From VRUE01 sp963697915 (GTDB lineage Bacteria; Actinomycetota; Thermoleophilia; Solirubrobacterales; 70-9): DNA of 64,000 nt. Shown here in pieces: positions 24,055 to 32,501 of the stretch. The notes beneath the pieces are model-generated. The model saw only the letters and a list, made by a program, of their open reading frames with translations, did no database searches and was not told the origin of the DNA. How positions within the stretch are numbered: position 1 is the first letter of the stretch; every line of letters starts with the position of its first letter. Made by a program: the position numbers and the translations under genes. The stretch lies in the NCBI GenBank assembly GCA_963697915.1, contig OY969103.1, forward strand, positions 992,001 through 1,056,000, given 5' to 3'.

Positions 24055-24104
24055 GACGTGCCGGTGATCTCCCGCCCATATGGGCGGCTAAGTCCCGGCA
24101 CGTC
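24055..24104. terminator. Nested palindrome: split GACGTGCCGG arms around CCGCCCATATGGGCGG
   Basis: GACGTGCCGG (24055-24064) and CCGGCACGTC (24095-24104) are perfect inverted arms. Between them is a second perfect palindrome, CCGCCCATATGGGCGG (24072-24087). The element begins 3 nt after the TAG stop of the gene at 24108. The outer arms equal the ACGTGCCGGCACGT element seen at 3978 and 17723, opened at its centre by 30 bp. Confidence 0.65.
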
Positions 24105-24107
24105 CCC

Positions 24108-25748
24108 CTAGAGCGAGAGCTCGACGGTGCGGACCCGCAGGGTCTGTTCGCCCTGCTCGTCGCGGGCGGTGACGGCGACCTTGGCCTTCGCCGTACCGCC
24201 GCTCAGCAGCGCCTGCCGGGCCGCCTGGCGCGCACGCCGCGGCAGCGACGGCCGCAGCTTGCGCCAGCCGCGCGTGTAGCTCTGCGCCGCCGCCTTGCCG
24301 ATCCGCACCTGACGGCGCGCGACCTTGCCGCCGCGTTCGATCGCGGTCACGACGACACCCCCGGCGCGCAGCGAGCAGGCCTCGCGCGGGCAGCGCGCCC
24401 GCACCCCGACCCGGCGGCCGATCCCCTGGTGCTTGGCACCACCGAGGCGCAGGATCGGCCCGGTGGTGTCGCCGACTTCGACCAGGCTGGTGAAGATCGC
24501 CGCCGAGGAGCCGTTGCAGAGCACGGTCTGGCCGTTGAAGACGAGCTGGTTGGCGCAGCCTTCGTCATCGGTCACCGCCAGCGTCACCTGGTAGGTGCCT
24601 GGCCGCCGGTAGCGGTGCGAGCGGGTGTTCTGGGGGCCGATCAGTTGCTGGCCATCGCCGAAGTCCCAGGCGAACTGGACGACTTTCCCGTCGGGGTCGG
24701 TCGAGCCGGCACCGTGGAAGGTCAGTTTCGTGCGCGCCCGCTTGTGCGACGGTGAGACCCAGAACGAAGCGCGCGGCCCCTGGTTGGGCATCACCGCGAC
24801 GGCGGTCGGTTTGGCGCCGACTCCGACCTGCCCAAGCGGCCCGTGGGTCTCGGTGTTGAAGACGGTCACCGAGGACCCGGCCGCGTCGGTGACGTAGCCG
24901 GCGTCCCCCTTCGGCTTGATCGCGACCCCGGTGGCCCCGGGGAAGCCGCCGATCGGATTCGAGAGCACCGTGCCCAGCGAGGCGTCAACCGGCGTGACCG
25001 AACCCAGCGAGGGGATTGCGACGGTGGCGACCCCGCTGTCGGGGCCGACCGCGATCCCGGCCGGCGCTCCTTGGCCGATCTGGATCGGCGAGCCGACCAG
25101 GGCGCCGGTCATCGGGTTGAAGGCGGTGACCGAGGTGCCGCCCGCGTCGGTGACGAAGCCGCGCTCGCCCTGCGGCACGATCGCCAGGCGCGAGGGGCCG
25201 AGCGGCGCCGGGATCGTTTCGACGACCGCGTTGCTCGCGGTCGAGATCACCGCGATGCCGCCGCTGCGCTGGGCGACGAAGACGCGCGACCCGTCGGTCG
25301 AGACCGCCACCCCGTCCGGTTCTTTGCCGACCGCGATCGGCGGCACGAGGACGGTGTTGACGCCGGTGCCGATCACCGAGACGGTGCCGTCGCCGAAGTT
25401 GCTGACGTAGGCGCCGGCGCCGTTGGGGGTGATCGCGATCCCGGTCGGTTCTTTGCCGACCGCGATCGCCGCCACCCGGGCGTTGGTTGCCGTGTCGATC
25501 ACGTCGACCGAGTTGCTGCCTTTGTTGGCGACGTAGGCGTGGGTCCCGTCGGGCATGACCGCGACGTCGACCGGTTCGCCGCCGACCGAGGTCGAGGTCA
25601 GGAACCCGTTGCCGACCGCGTCGAGCACCGAGACCGTGCCGTCGCCCGAGTTCGTCACGTAGGCCTGGCGGGCCGCCGAAGCGGCCGGGACGACCGCGAG
25701 GACTCCAACCATTGCCACCAACAGGGCGAAAACTCCACGCCTACGCAA
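24108..25748 (-). CDS. Secreted YVTN beta-propeller protein with PKD domain
   Basis: A 546-aa exported protein. A signal peptide (about 1-25, ending AASAA) is followed by a seven-bladed YVTN/YncE-type propeller (residues about 27-310) with repeated units such as RQAYVTNSGDGTVSVLD, THAYVANKGSNSVDVID and AGYVTDAAGSSVTVFN. A PKD domain follows at about 320-405 (FHGAGSTDPDGKVVQFAWDF, GTYQVTLAVTDD). The C-terminal 120 residues are basic (RRGV..., LRPSLPRRARQAARQALL). TTG 25748 is chosen because GGGAGG precedes it by 6 nt. It is an extracellular protein of unknown binding role. Confidence 0.82.
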   Translation of the reverse strand: MRRRGVFALLVAMVGVLAVVPAASAARQAYVTNSGDGTVSVLDAVGNGFLTSTSVGGEPVDVAVMPDGTHAYVANKGSNSVDVIDTATNARVAAIAVGKEPTGIAITPNGAGAYVSNFGDGTVSVIGTGVNTVLVPPIAVGKEPDGVAVSTDGSRVFVAQRSGGIAVISTASNAVVETIPAPLGPSRLAIVPQGERGFVTDAGGTSVTAFNPMTGALVGSPIQIGQGAPAGIAVGPDSGVATVAIPSLGSVTPVDASLGTVLSNPIGGFPGATGVAIKPKGDAGYVTDAAGSSVTVFNTETHGPLGQVGVGAKPTAVAVMPNQGPRASFWVSPSHKRARTKLTFHGAGSTDPDGKVVQFAWDFGDGQQLIGPQNTRSHRYRRPGTYQVTLAVTDDEGCANQLVFNGQTVLCNGSSAAIFTSLVEVGDTTGPILRLGGAKHQGIGRRVGVRARCPREACSLRAGGVVVTAIERGGKVARRQVRIGKAAAQSYTRGWRKLRPSLPRRARQAARQALLSGGTAKAKVAVTARDEQGEQTLRVRTVELSL

Positions 25749-25828
25749 AGACAACCTCCCCTTTGAGCTCGACTAACTCCCTCAGACACAGAGGCTGGCA
25801 AAGAGTTGCGTGAGATGCCTTCGGCGAA

Positions 25829-26701
25829 TCAGCCGCGCAGGACTTCGACCGCGATCTTCGCCGTCTCGGTCGGGCTTTCGCCGACCCGCACGCCCTTCGC
25901 CTCGAGCGCCTCCTTCTTCGCCTGCGCGGTCCCCGAGGAGCCGGAGATGATCGCGCCGGCGTGGCCCATCTGCTTGCCGGGAGGCGCCGTGAAGCCGGCG
26001 ATGTAGGCGACCACCGGCTTGGAGACCTCGGCGGCGATGTAGTCCGCCGCCCGCTCCTCGGCGTCGCCGCCGATCTCGCCCACCATCACGATCAGCTCGG
26101 TCTCGGGGTCGGCCTCATAGAGCTCGAGGATGTCGATGAAGTCCGAGCCGACGATCGGGTCGCCGCCGATGCCGACGATCGAGGAGTTGCCCTCGCCCGC
26201 CTGCTTCAGCTCGTTGCCGATCTGGTAGGTCAGCGTGCCGGACTTGGAGACGACGCCGATCTTGCCGGGGTCGAAGAACTGGGCCGGGATGATGCCGACG
26301 TTGGCCTTGCCGGGCGAGAGCACGCCGGGGCAATTGGGCCCGATCAGCCGCACGCCCGCCTCCTTTGCCTTCCAGTAGGTCCGCAGCATGTCCAGGACCG
26401 GGATCCCCTCGGTGATCGCGATCACGGTGTCGACGCCGGACTCGATCGCCTCGTCGATCGCCGGCGCGGCGAAGCGGGCCGGGACGAAGATCATCGAGGT
26501 GTTGGCGCCGGCCTCCTCGACCGACTCCTTGATCGAGTCGAAGATCGGCACGCCCTCGACGTCCTGGCCGCCCTTGCCCGGGGTCACCCCGGCGGCGAGG
26601 TAGGTGCCGTAGGCGCGGTTGCGCAGCCCGTGGAAGGAGCCCTCGCGGCCGGTCAGGCCGGAGACCACCAGCTTCGTCTCCTCGCCGACGATGATGCTCA
26701 C
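25829..26701 (-). CDS. sucD: Succinyl-CoA ligase (ADP-forming) alpha subunit
   Basis: A 290-aa CoA-binding subunit of succinyl-CoA synthetase, which converts succinyl-CoA, ADP and phosphate into succinate, CoA and ATP in the TCA cycle. Marks are VSGLTGREGSFHG, YGTYLAAGVTPGKGGQ, IGPNCPGVLSPG, VSKSGTLTYQIG, and the phospho-histidine loop in KQMGHAGAIISG. Length is normal. GTG 26701 overlaps the sucC stop by 4 nt (GTGA), the usual coupled sucCD arrangement. Confidence 0.97.
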   Translation of the reverse strand: MSIIVGEETKLVVSGLTGREGSFHGLRNRAYGTYLAAGVTPGKGGQDVEGVPIFDSIKESVEEAGANTSMIFVPARFAAPAIDEAIESGVDTVIAITEGIPVLDMLRTYWKAKEAGVRLIGPNCPGVLSPGKANVGIIPAQFFDPGKIGVVSKSGTLTYQIGNELKQAGEGNSSIVGIGGDPIVGSDFIDILELYEADPETELIVMVGEIGGDAEERAADYIAAEVSKPVVAYIAGFTAPPGKQMGHAGAIISGSSGTAQAKKEALEAKGVRVGESPTETAKIAVEVLRG

Positions 26702-27864
26702 GATCCACCCCCCGCCAGCTCGACGACCTTCCGCGCGGCGCCGAGCATCGTCGTCTCCTGGTGCAGGTTGGCGAGCCCGGCCTCGGCGAGGATCGCCAGC
26801 CCCTCCTCGGAGTTGGTGCCGTCGAGGCGGACGACCAGCGGCACGCTGAGGTCGAGCTGGCCCGAGGCCTCGACGATGCCCTTGGCGATCTCGTCGCAGC
26901 GGGTGATGCCGCCGAAGATGTTGAAGAGGATCGCGGTGACCTTCTCGTCGGAGGTGATCACGGTCAGCGCGTCGACGATCGCCTCGGCTTTGGAGCCGCC
27001 GCCGGCGTCGAGGAAGTTGGCCGGCGCGCCACCCGCCTGGGCGACGACGTCGAGGGTCGACATGCAGAGCCCGGCGCCGTTGGCGAGGATGCCGACGTTG
27101 CCGTCGAGCTTGACGTAGGTGAGGCCCTTCTCGCGTGCCATCGCCTCCTGCGGGTCGTCGATCGACTCGGCGTCGAGCTCGGCCAGGCCCTCGTGGCGGT
27201 AGAGGGCGTTGCCGTCGATCGTGACCTTGGCGTCGAGGGCGACGACCTTGCGCTCGGCGGTGACGATCAGCGGGTTGACCTCGATCAGCGAGGCGTCCTC
27301 GGCCAGCGCCGTCTCGGCCAGCTTGACCAGCACCTCGGCGGCTTCGTCGCGCACGTCCTCGGCGAGGCCGGCGGCGTCGACGATCGGCCGCGCCGCACTC
27401 GCGGTGAAGGGTCGGGTCGGGTCGACATGCTCGCGGACCAACGCCGCGGGGTCCTCCTCGGCGACCGCCTCGATGTCCATGCCCCCCTTGGCGGAGACCA
27501 TCGCCAGCAGCTTCTTCTCGCCGCGGTCGAGGATCACCGAGGCGTAGTACTCCTCGGCGATGTCGGAGCCGCCCTCGACCCAGACGCGGTCGACCCGGAA
27601 GGGGCCCTCACCGCGCGGTCCGAAGATGTCCATGCCGATGATCGCCTCGGCGTAGCGCTCGGCCTCGGCGCGGTCGGCGGCGATCTTGATCCCGCCCGCC
27701 TTGCCGCGGCCGCCGATCAGGACCTGGGCCTTGATCGCACAGGGGTAGCCGATCCGCTCCGCTGCGGCGACAGCCTCCTCAACCGTGGAGGCGACCTCGC
27801 CGGAAGGCACCGAGATGCCGTGAGTGGCGAAGAGCTGCTTGCCCTGATACTCGAGAAGGTCCAT
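26698..27864 (-). CDS. sucC: Succinyl-CoA ligase (ADP-forming) beta subunit
   Basis: A 388-aa ATP-grasp subunit. It opens MDLLEYQGKQLFATHGI, has the nucleotide-binding segment IKAQVLIGGRGKAGGIK, the ligand region EVNPLIVT, and the C-terminal CoA-ligase domain with ILANGAGLCMSTLDVV, LDAGGGSKAE and FNIFGGITRCDEIAKGI. Length is normal. It forms the TCA-cycle enzyme with sucD directly downstream. A GGAG lies 12 nt upstream of the start, and a TAGGCT box at 27898-27903 is a likely -10. Confidence 0.97.
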   Translation of the reverse strand: MDLLEYQGKQLFATHGISVPSGEVASTVEEAVAAAERIGYPCAIKAQVLIGGRGKAGGIKIAADRAEAERYAEAIIGMDIFGPRGEGPFRVDRVWVEGGSDIAEEYYASVILDRGEKKLLAMVSAKGGMDIEAVAEEDPAALVREHVDPTRPFTASAARPIVDAAGLAEDVRDEAAEVLVKLAETALAEDASLIEVNPLIVTAERKVVALDAKVTIDGNALYRHEGLAELDAESIDDPQEAMAREKGLTYVKLDGNVGILANGAGLCMSTLDVVAQAGGAPANFLDAGGGSKAEAIVDALTVITSDEKVTAILFNIFGGITRCDEIAKGIVEASGQLDLSVPLVVRLDGTNSEEGLAILAEAGLANLHQETTMLGAARKVVELAGGGS

Positions 27865-27897
27865 GTCGAAGGTGCGCTCCAGTCGAGCGCGGCCGGC

Positions 27898-27903
27898 AGC
27901 CTA
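27898..27903 (-). promoter_or_regulatory. TAGGCT -10 box of sucCD
   Basis: TAGGCT lies 33 nt before ATG 27864, giving a short leader with a GGAG. It overlaps TATAAGAT on the other strand, which may serve the divergent HAD gene. Confidence 0.4.
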
Positions 27904-27907
27904 TAAG

Positions 27908-28603
27908 ATGCCGCGCCCCGTGCCCCTTCCCCCCCTCAAAAGCATCAACTGGGTGACCACCGACTGTTACGGAACCCTGATCGATTGGGAGAAGGGGATC
28001 GTCGAGGCCTGCAAGAAAGAGGCCGAGAAGGACGGGTTCAGCTTCGAAGAGGGTCCCTTCCTGGCGCGCTTCCTGGAAGTGCAGGCCGAAATCATGGCCG
28101 GCTCCTACGAACTGTACGCCGAGGTCCTGCGCCGCACGGTGGTCAAAGTCGCGCGTGAGATCGGCTGGGAGATCGAGCCCTCGCGGGCCCAGTTCCTGCC
28201 CGACAGCGTCGCCTACTGGCTGCCCTTCCGCGAGGCCAACGCGGCGATGGACCGGCTCGGCAAACGCTACGAGATCGGCATCGTCTCCAACGTCGACGAC
28301 AAGCTGCTCGGCATCTCCCGCCGCCACCTGCGCACCGAACTCGACCTCGTCGTCACCGCCCAGCAGGTGCGCAGCTACAAGCCCGACCCGGTCCACTTCA
28401 AAGAGTGCGCGCGGCGGATCGGCGGCAAAAAAGGCTGGCTCCACATCTGCTCCAGCTACGACACCGACGTCGCGCCGCTGCTGAAAATGAAGGTCCCGGT
28501 CATCTGGGTCAACCGCCACGACGAGAAGCTCGACGGCCGCAAAGCGCCGACCGCCACGGTCAAGAACTTCCGCGACGCGGCGAAAAAGCTCGGCGCGTCC
28601 TGA
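27908..28603 (+). CDS. HAD-superfamily hydrolase (2-haloacid dehalogenase-like)
   Basis: A 231-aa HAD class I enzyme. Motif I is VTTDCYGTLIDWE (nucleophile Asp), a helical cap follows (about 35-110), motif II is GIVSNVDD, motif III has the Lys in RSYKPDPVHF, and the motif IV region is ICSSYDTDVAPLLKM. This resembles haloacid dehalogenase type II and related phosphatases; the substrate is not predictable. The start is uncertain: ATG 27908 immediately follows a TATAAG box, whereas GTG 27920 lies 10 nt after TAAGAT and would give a leaderless mRNA. It is divergent from sucC with a 43-bp gap. Confidence 0.82.
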   Translation: MPRPVPLPPLKSINWVTTDCYGTLIDWEKGIVEACKKEAEKDGFSFEEGPFLARFLEVQAEIMAGSYELYAEVLRRTVVKVAREIGWEIEPSRAQFLPDSVAYWLPFREANAAMDRLGKRYEIGIVSNVDDKLLGISRRHLRTELDLVVTAQQVRSYKPDPVHFKECARRIGGKKGWLHICSSYDTDVAPLLKMKVPVIWVNRHDEKLDGRKAPTATVKNFRDAAKKLGAS

Positions 28604-28630
28604 GCGTCTTCTAACTTTCCCGTTTCGCAA

Positions 28631-28683
28631 CTTCCCCCCGGAAGGGTGTTTCGACCCCTGTAGCGAACCTTGGTCGACAGGGG
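28631..28683 (+). other. Two small hairpins between the HAD gene and the sulfatase
   Basis: CTTCC/GGAAG (28631-28644) around CCCC follows the HAD stop and may end that transcript. CCCCTGT (28655-28661) pairs with ACAGGGG (28677-28683) 12 nt before the sulfatase start and may structure its leader. No ribosome site precedes ATG 28696. Confidence 0.4.
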
Positions 28684-28695
28684 CCAACCCGTTTT

Positions 28696-30531
28696 ATGGC
28701 AAGAGCAGGAAAAACCCGGCTATCCCGGCACGCACGGCTGTCGCTCGCGGCAGCCTTCCTGGCGCTGCTCGGCGTGCTCTGCCTAGCGACCCGGGCGGGC
28801 GCCGTGGTCGAAGAGGACGAACCGCCGCTCAACCCCAACGCGACGCCGCCCAACTTCGTCCTGATCCAGACCGACGACCAGACGCTCGACGGCCTCTACG
28901 CGGCGTTCAGCGCCTACCCGGGGGCGCCGAAAACGCGGGCGATGCCGCGCACCCTGGACCTGATCGCCGGGCGCGGGATGACCTTCAACCGCTACTACGT
29001 CCCCTACCCGCTCTGCTGTCCGTCGCGGGTCAGCCTGATGACCGGGCGTTACTCGCACAACAACGGGGTCAAGGGCAACGTCCAGCCCAACGGCGGCTAC
29101 TACGGCTTCTCCTTCCGCGCCGCGGCGAGCAACAACTTGGCGACCTGGCTGCAGGGCGCGGGCTACCGCACGATCCACGTCGGCAAGTTCCTCAACGGCT
29201 ACGGCGACGAACCGTACGACCAGGGCACCTCGGTGCCACCCGGCTGGAGCTCCTGGAACACGGTGCTGAAGGCCGACACCCACCACTACTTCTACGGCTA
29301 CACGCTCAACGTCAACGGCCAGCTGCAGGGGCCGTTCGGCGACTCGGGCACCTGGGAACCGCGCGAGTACGGGGTCCGCGACGACATCGGCTGCCCGCTG
29401 GCGCCGCAGAATGGCCTGCCCTGCTTCCACATCACCGACAAGCTGACCGAGATCGCCGCCAACGAGATGATCGCGACGCCGGCCGAACAGCCCTTCTACG
29501 TGCAGCTCGACTACACCGCGCCGCACGGCGACTTCCGCCGTCCGGCCGGCCCCGAGCCGACCCCGCGCCACTACGACTGGTTCTACGGCGCACGCGTCCC
29601 GCATGACCGCTCCGAAGGCTTCGACGAGGGCAACGTCACCGACAAGCCGCGCTTCATCCGCGACGCGCCCCACCTGACCCCGACCGAGAAGAAGGTCTAC
29701 CGGACCTACTGGCAGAAGCAGCTCGACTCGCTGCGCGACATCGACGACGGCGTCCAACGGGTGATCGACACGCTCGGCTACCTCGGCCGGCTGCGCAACA
29801 CCTACGTCATCTTCACCTCCGACAACGGCTTCTTCTTCGGCGAGCACCGCCTGCTCGGCGGCAAGTTCCTCGCCTACGAGCCGGCCACCCACCTGCCCTT
29901 CCTGATCCGCGGCCCGGGGATCGAGCCCGGCAGCCAGACCGGCGAGCTGGCCGCCAACATCGACGTCGCGCCGACGCTGCTCGAGCTGGCCGGCGCCACC
30001 GCGACCAAGAGCCTCGACGGCCGCTCGCTGGTGCCCTACCTGCGCGACCCCGAACTGCGCAGCCGGCGCCCGATCCTCTTCGAGTCCTTCGTCGAAACCA
30101 GCGACGTCGAAGCGCAGGGGGCGATCTCGACCGCCCCCGCGCGGGCGAGCGCCCGCCGTCCCGGCGACAAGGCGACCGCCTCGCTGCTGGCGCCGCCCAA
30201 GGACTACGCCGGGATCCGCCTCGGCCCCTACAAGTACATCGCCTGGCCGAGCGGCGAGAAGGAGCTCTACAACATCAACAAGGACCCGAACGAGCTCAAC
30301 TCGCTGCACAAGGTCCCCAACTTCTTCCCGATCCGCAACTTCATGCACCGCCAGATGAAGCGGTTCAGCAGCTGCGTCGGCCGCGAGTGCCGCGAAGTGA
30401 CGCCGCCGATGCCGCTGACCCGGATCGAGTTCCAGCGCCTGCAAGCGCAGAAACAGCGCGAACTGCGCGAACGCGAACAGCAGCGCGAACAAGAACGCCG
30501 CGAACGCGAACGCGCCAAACCGAAACGCTGA
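28696..30531 (+). CDS. Secreted sulfatase (formylglycine-dependent, arylsulfatase/GlcNAc-6-sulfatase-like)
   Basis: A 611-aa exported sulfatase. A signal peptide covers residues 1-36. Metal ligands lie in FVLIQTDDQT (Asp60, Asp61). The sulfatase signature is C107-C108-P109-S110-R111 followed by VSLMTGRYSHNNGV; Cys107 would be converted to formylglycine. Later motifs are FYVQLDYTAPHGDF, FTSDNGFFFGEHRLLGGK and PYKYIAWPSGEKELYNINKDPNELN. The last 60 residues are an unusually charged Arg/Glu/Gln helix ending in AKPKR. No formylglycine-generating enzyme is adjacent. It likely releases sulfate from an extracellular glycan or ester, upstream of the sulfate metabolism genes at 35-39 kb. Confidence 0.9.
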   Translation: MARAGKTRLSRHARLSLAAAFLALLGVLCLATRAGAVVEEDEPPLNPNATPPNFVLIQTDDQTLDGLYAAFSAYPGAPKTRAMPRTLDLIAGRGMTFNRYYVPYPLCCPSRVSLMTGRYSHNNGVKGNVQPNGGYYGFSFRAAASNNLATWLQGAGYRTIHVGKFLNGYGDEPYDQGTSVPPGWSSWNTVLKADTHHYFYGYTLNVNGQLQGPFGDSGTWEPREYGVRDDIGCPLAPQNGLPCFHITDKLTEIAANEMIATPAEQPFYVQLDYTAPHGDFRRPAGPEPTPRHYDWFYGARVPHDRSEGFDEGNVTDKPRFIRDAPHLTPTEKKVYRTYWQKQLDSLRDIDDGVQRVIDTLGYLGRLRNTYVIFTSDNGFFFGEHRLLGGKFLAYEPATHLPFLIRGPGIEPGSQTGELAANIDVAPTLLELAGATATKSLDGRSLVPYLRDPELRSRRPILFESFVETSDVEAQGAISTAPARASARRPGDKATASLLAPPKDYAGIRLGPYKYIAWPSGEKELYNINKDPNELNSLHKVPNFFPIRNFMHRQMKRFSSCVGRECREVTPPMPLTRIEFQRLQAQKQRELREREQQREQERRERERAKPKR

Positions 30532-30569
30532 GCGACGCTAACCGCTGAGCAGCGCCAGCGGCTGAAGCG

Positions 30570-32327
30570 CTACGCGATGACGGCGAGGACGTCGCCGCTG
30601 GAGACCGCGGCACCCTCGGCGACGTTCAGCGCCGTGACCTTGCCGGCCCGGTGGGCGGCGATCTCGTTCTCCATCTTCATCGCCTCGATCACGCAGATCA
30701 GGTCGCCCTCGGCAACCTCGGCGCCCTCGGCGACGGCGACCTTGAGCACCGTGCCCTGCAGCGGCGAGGGCAGCGACTCGCTGGAGGCGCTGGGGCCACC
30801 GCCCGCCTTGCGCTCACGCTTGGCCGGCTTGCGCCCGTTGCCCGGATTCGGCGCACCCGCGGGCGCTGCCTCGCCGATCACCTTGACGTCGAAGAGCTTG
30901 CCGGAGACCTCGACCTTGTAGTCGCGGGCGACGAGCTCGGCGCCCTCGGGGTCGGCGGGCGGGTCGGCGGACTCGGGCGCCGTCGACTTGAGCCAGTCGC
31001 GGTCCTCCATCAGGTCGCGGCAGGTCTCCCCGTTCGCCCACTGCTCGGTGGCGAGGATCGCCTCGTGGAAGGGGATCAGCGTGGTCAGGCCGCCGATCTC
31101 GTACTCGCCGAGGGCCCGCAGCATGCGCCGCGTCGCCTTCTCGCGGTCGACGTCCCAGACGATCAGCTTGGCCACCATCGGGTCGTACATCGGGGTCACC
31201 TCGGAGCCGGCTTCGACCCCGGAGTCGACCCGCACGCCCGGCCCGGCCGGCTCGCGGTAGGTGGTGATCGCGCCCGGCGCGGGAGCGAACTTCTTGTGCG
31301 CCGCCTCGGCGTTGATCCGGCACTCGATCGCCCAGCCGCGCAGCTCGATGTCGTCCTGGCCGAGCGAGAGCGGCTCGCCGGCGGCGACCAGGATCTGCTC
31401 GCGGACGATGTCGACGCCGGTGACCATCTCGGTCACGCAGTGCTCGACCTGGACCCGGGTGTTCATCTCGAGGAAGAAGTACTCGTCGCCGACCTGCATG
31501 CCCTCGACCGTGCCGGCGCCGCGGTAGCCGACCGCGGCGGCCGCCTCGGTGGCGATCTTGCCGATCCGCTCGCGCATCTCCTCGTCGACCTGGGGGCCGG
31601 GCGCCTCCTCGATCACCTTCTGGTGACGGCGCTGGATCGAGCAGTCGCGCTCGCCGAGGTGGATCACGTTGCCGTGCCCGTCGGCCAGCACCTGGACCTC
31701 GACGTGGCGCGGGTCCTCGAGGTAGCGCTCCACGTACACGCGGTCGTCGGAGAAGAACTTCTCGCCTTCGCGGGCCGAGCCCTCGAAGGCCTCCTCGAGG
31801 TCGTCGGGCGTCATCGCCACGCGGAAGCCCTTGCCGCCGCCGCCGCCGGCGGCCTTGCAGGCGACCGGGTAGCCGGCTTCGTCGGCCTGCTTGCGGGCGG
31901 CCTCGACGTCGGGAGCCGGCTCGGTGGCGCCGGGGACGATCGGCACCCCGGCCTCGGCCATGATCTCGCGGGCGCGCGTCTTCGAGCCCATCGCTTCGAT
32001 CGCCTCCGGCGGCGGGCCGATCCAGGTGATGCCGGCCTCGTCGCAGGCGCGGGCCATCTCGGCGTTCTCGGCGAGGAAGCCGTAGCCGGGATGGATCCCT
32101 TCGGCGCCCGCCTGCTTGGCGGTCTCGATGATCTTCGCGATGTTGAGGTAGCTCTCGGCCGGGACGGCCGGGCCGATCAGGAAGGCCTCGTCGGCCTCGC
32201 GCACGTGCGGCGCGTCGCGGTCGATCTCGGAGTAGACGGCGACCGAGCCGATCCCCATCTCCTTCAGCGTCCGGGCGACGCGAATCGCGATCTCGCCGCG
32301 GTTGGCTATCAGCACCTTCTGGAACAC
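30570..32327 (-). CDS. Acyl-CoA carboxylase alpha chain (biotin carboxylase-BCCP fusion)
   Basis: A 585-aa protein. Residues 1-450 are biotin carboxylase: MFQKVLIANRGEIAIRV, GIHPGYGFLAENAEMA, ATP-grasp CKAAGGGGGKGFRV, RDCSIQRRHQKVIEEAP and FLEMNTRVQVEH. Residues 510-585 are a biotinyl domain with the biotin attachment Lys551 in IEAMKMENE. A Pro/Lys-rich linker joins them. This AccA3-like layout is typical of actinobacterial acetyl/propionyl-CoA carboxylases, which pair with a separate AccD. No AccD lies in the window. GTG 32327 has TAGACT 8 nt upstream. Confidence 0.93.
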   Translation of the reverse strand: MFQKVLIANRGEIAIRVARTLKEMGIGSVAVYSEIDRDAPHVREADEAFLIGPAVPAESYLNIAKIIETAKQAGAEGIHPGYGFLAENAEMARACDEAGITWIGPPPEAIEAMGSKTRAREIMAEAGVPIVPGATEPAPDVEAARKQADEAGYPVACKAAGGGGGKGFRVAMTPDDLEEAFEGSAREGEKFFSDDRVYVERYLEDPRHVEVQVLADGHGNVIHLGERDCSIQRRHQKVIEEAPGPQVDEEMRERIGKIATEAAAAVGYRGAGTVEGMQVGDEYFFLEMNTRVQVEHCVTEMVTGVDIVREQILVAAGEPLSLGQDDIELRGWAIECRINAEAAHKKFAPAPGAITTYREPAGPGVRVDSGVEAGSEVTPMYDPMVAKLIVWDVDREKATRRMLRALGEYEIGGLTTLIPFHEAILATEQWANGETCRDLMEDRDWLKSTAPESADPPADPEGAELVARDYKVEVSGKLFDVKVIGEAAPAGAPNPGNGRKPAKRERKAGGGPSASSESLPSPLQGTVLKVAVAEGAEVAEGDLICVIEAMKMENEIAAHRAGKVTALNVAEGAAVSSGDVLAVIA

Positions 32328-32335
32328 GGCGGCGC

Positions 32336-32341
32336 AGTCTA
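32336..32341 (-). promoter_or_regulatory. TAGACT -10 box of the carboxylase gene
   Basis: TAGACT lies 8 nt before GTG 32327 and fits TANNNT; there is no ribosome site, so a leaderless transcript is inferred. Confidence 0.45.
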
Positions 32342-32365
32342 TTCAGGCACCAGGCGCGAACGCGA

Positions 32366-32500
32366 TCAAGGCGATTCGCGGTCAGCGAGCTCGCGCTCGA
32401 TCGCCGCCGCGACCGCGGCGCCGGCGACCTCGACCGGCTCGGTGCTGCGCAGGGCACGGCCGAGGACGAACGCTCCCTCGAGCGCGGCGAGCATCTGAAA
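32366..32500 (-). pseudogene. C-terminal remnant of a TetR-family regulator
   Basis: On the minus strand the last 43 codons read LAALEGAFVLGRALRSTEPV, then AAVAAAIERELADRES and a stop at 32366. This is the usual C-terminal helix pair of TetR/AcrR regulators. The HTH and the rest of the ligand domain are missing: upstream of about 32500 the frame runs into the other remnant. It is read as a truncated gene. Within 32328-32832 nothing else was recognised. Confidence 0.6.
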
Positions 32501-32501
32501 T

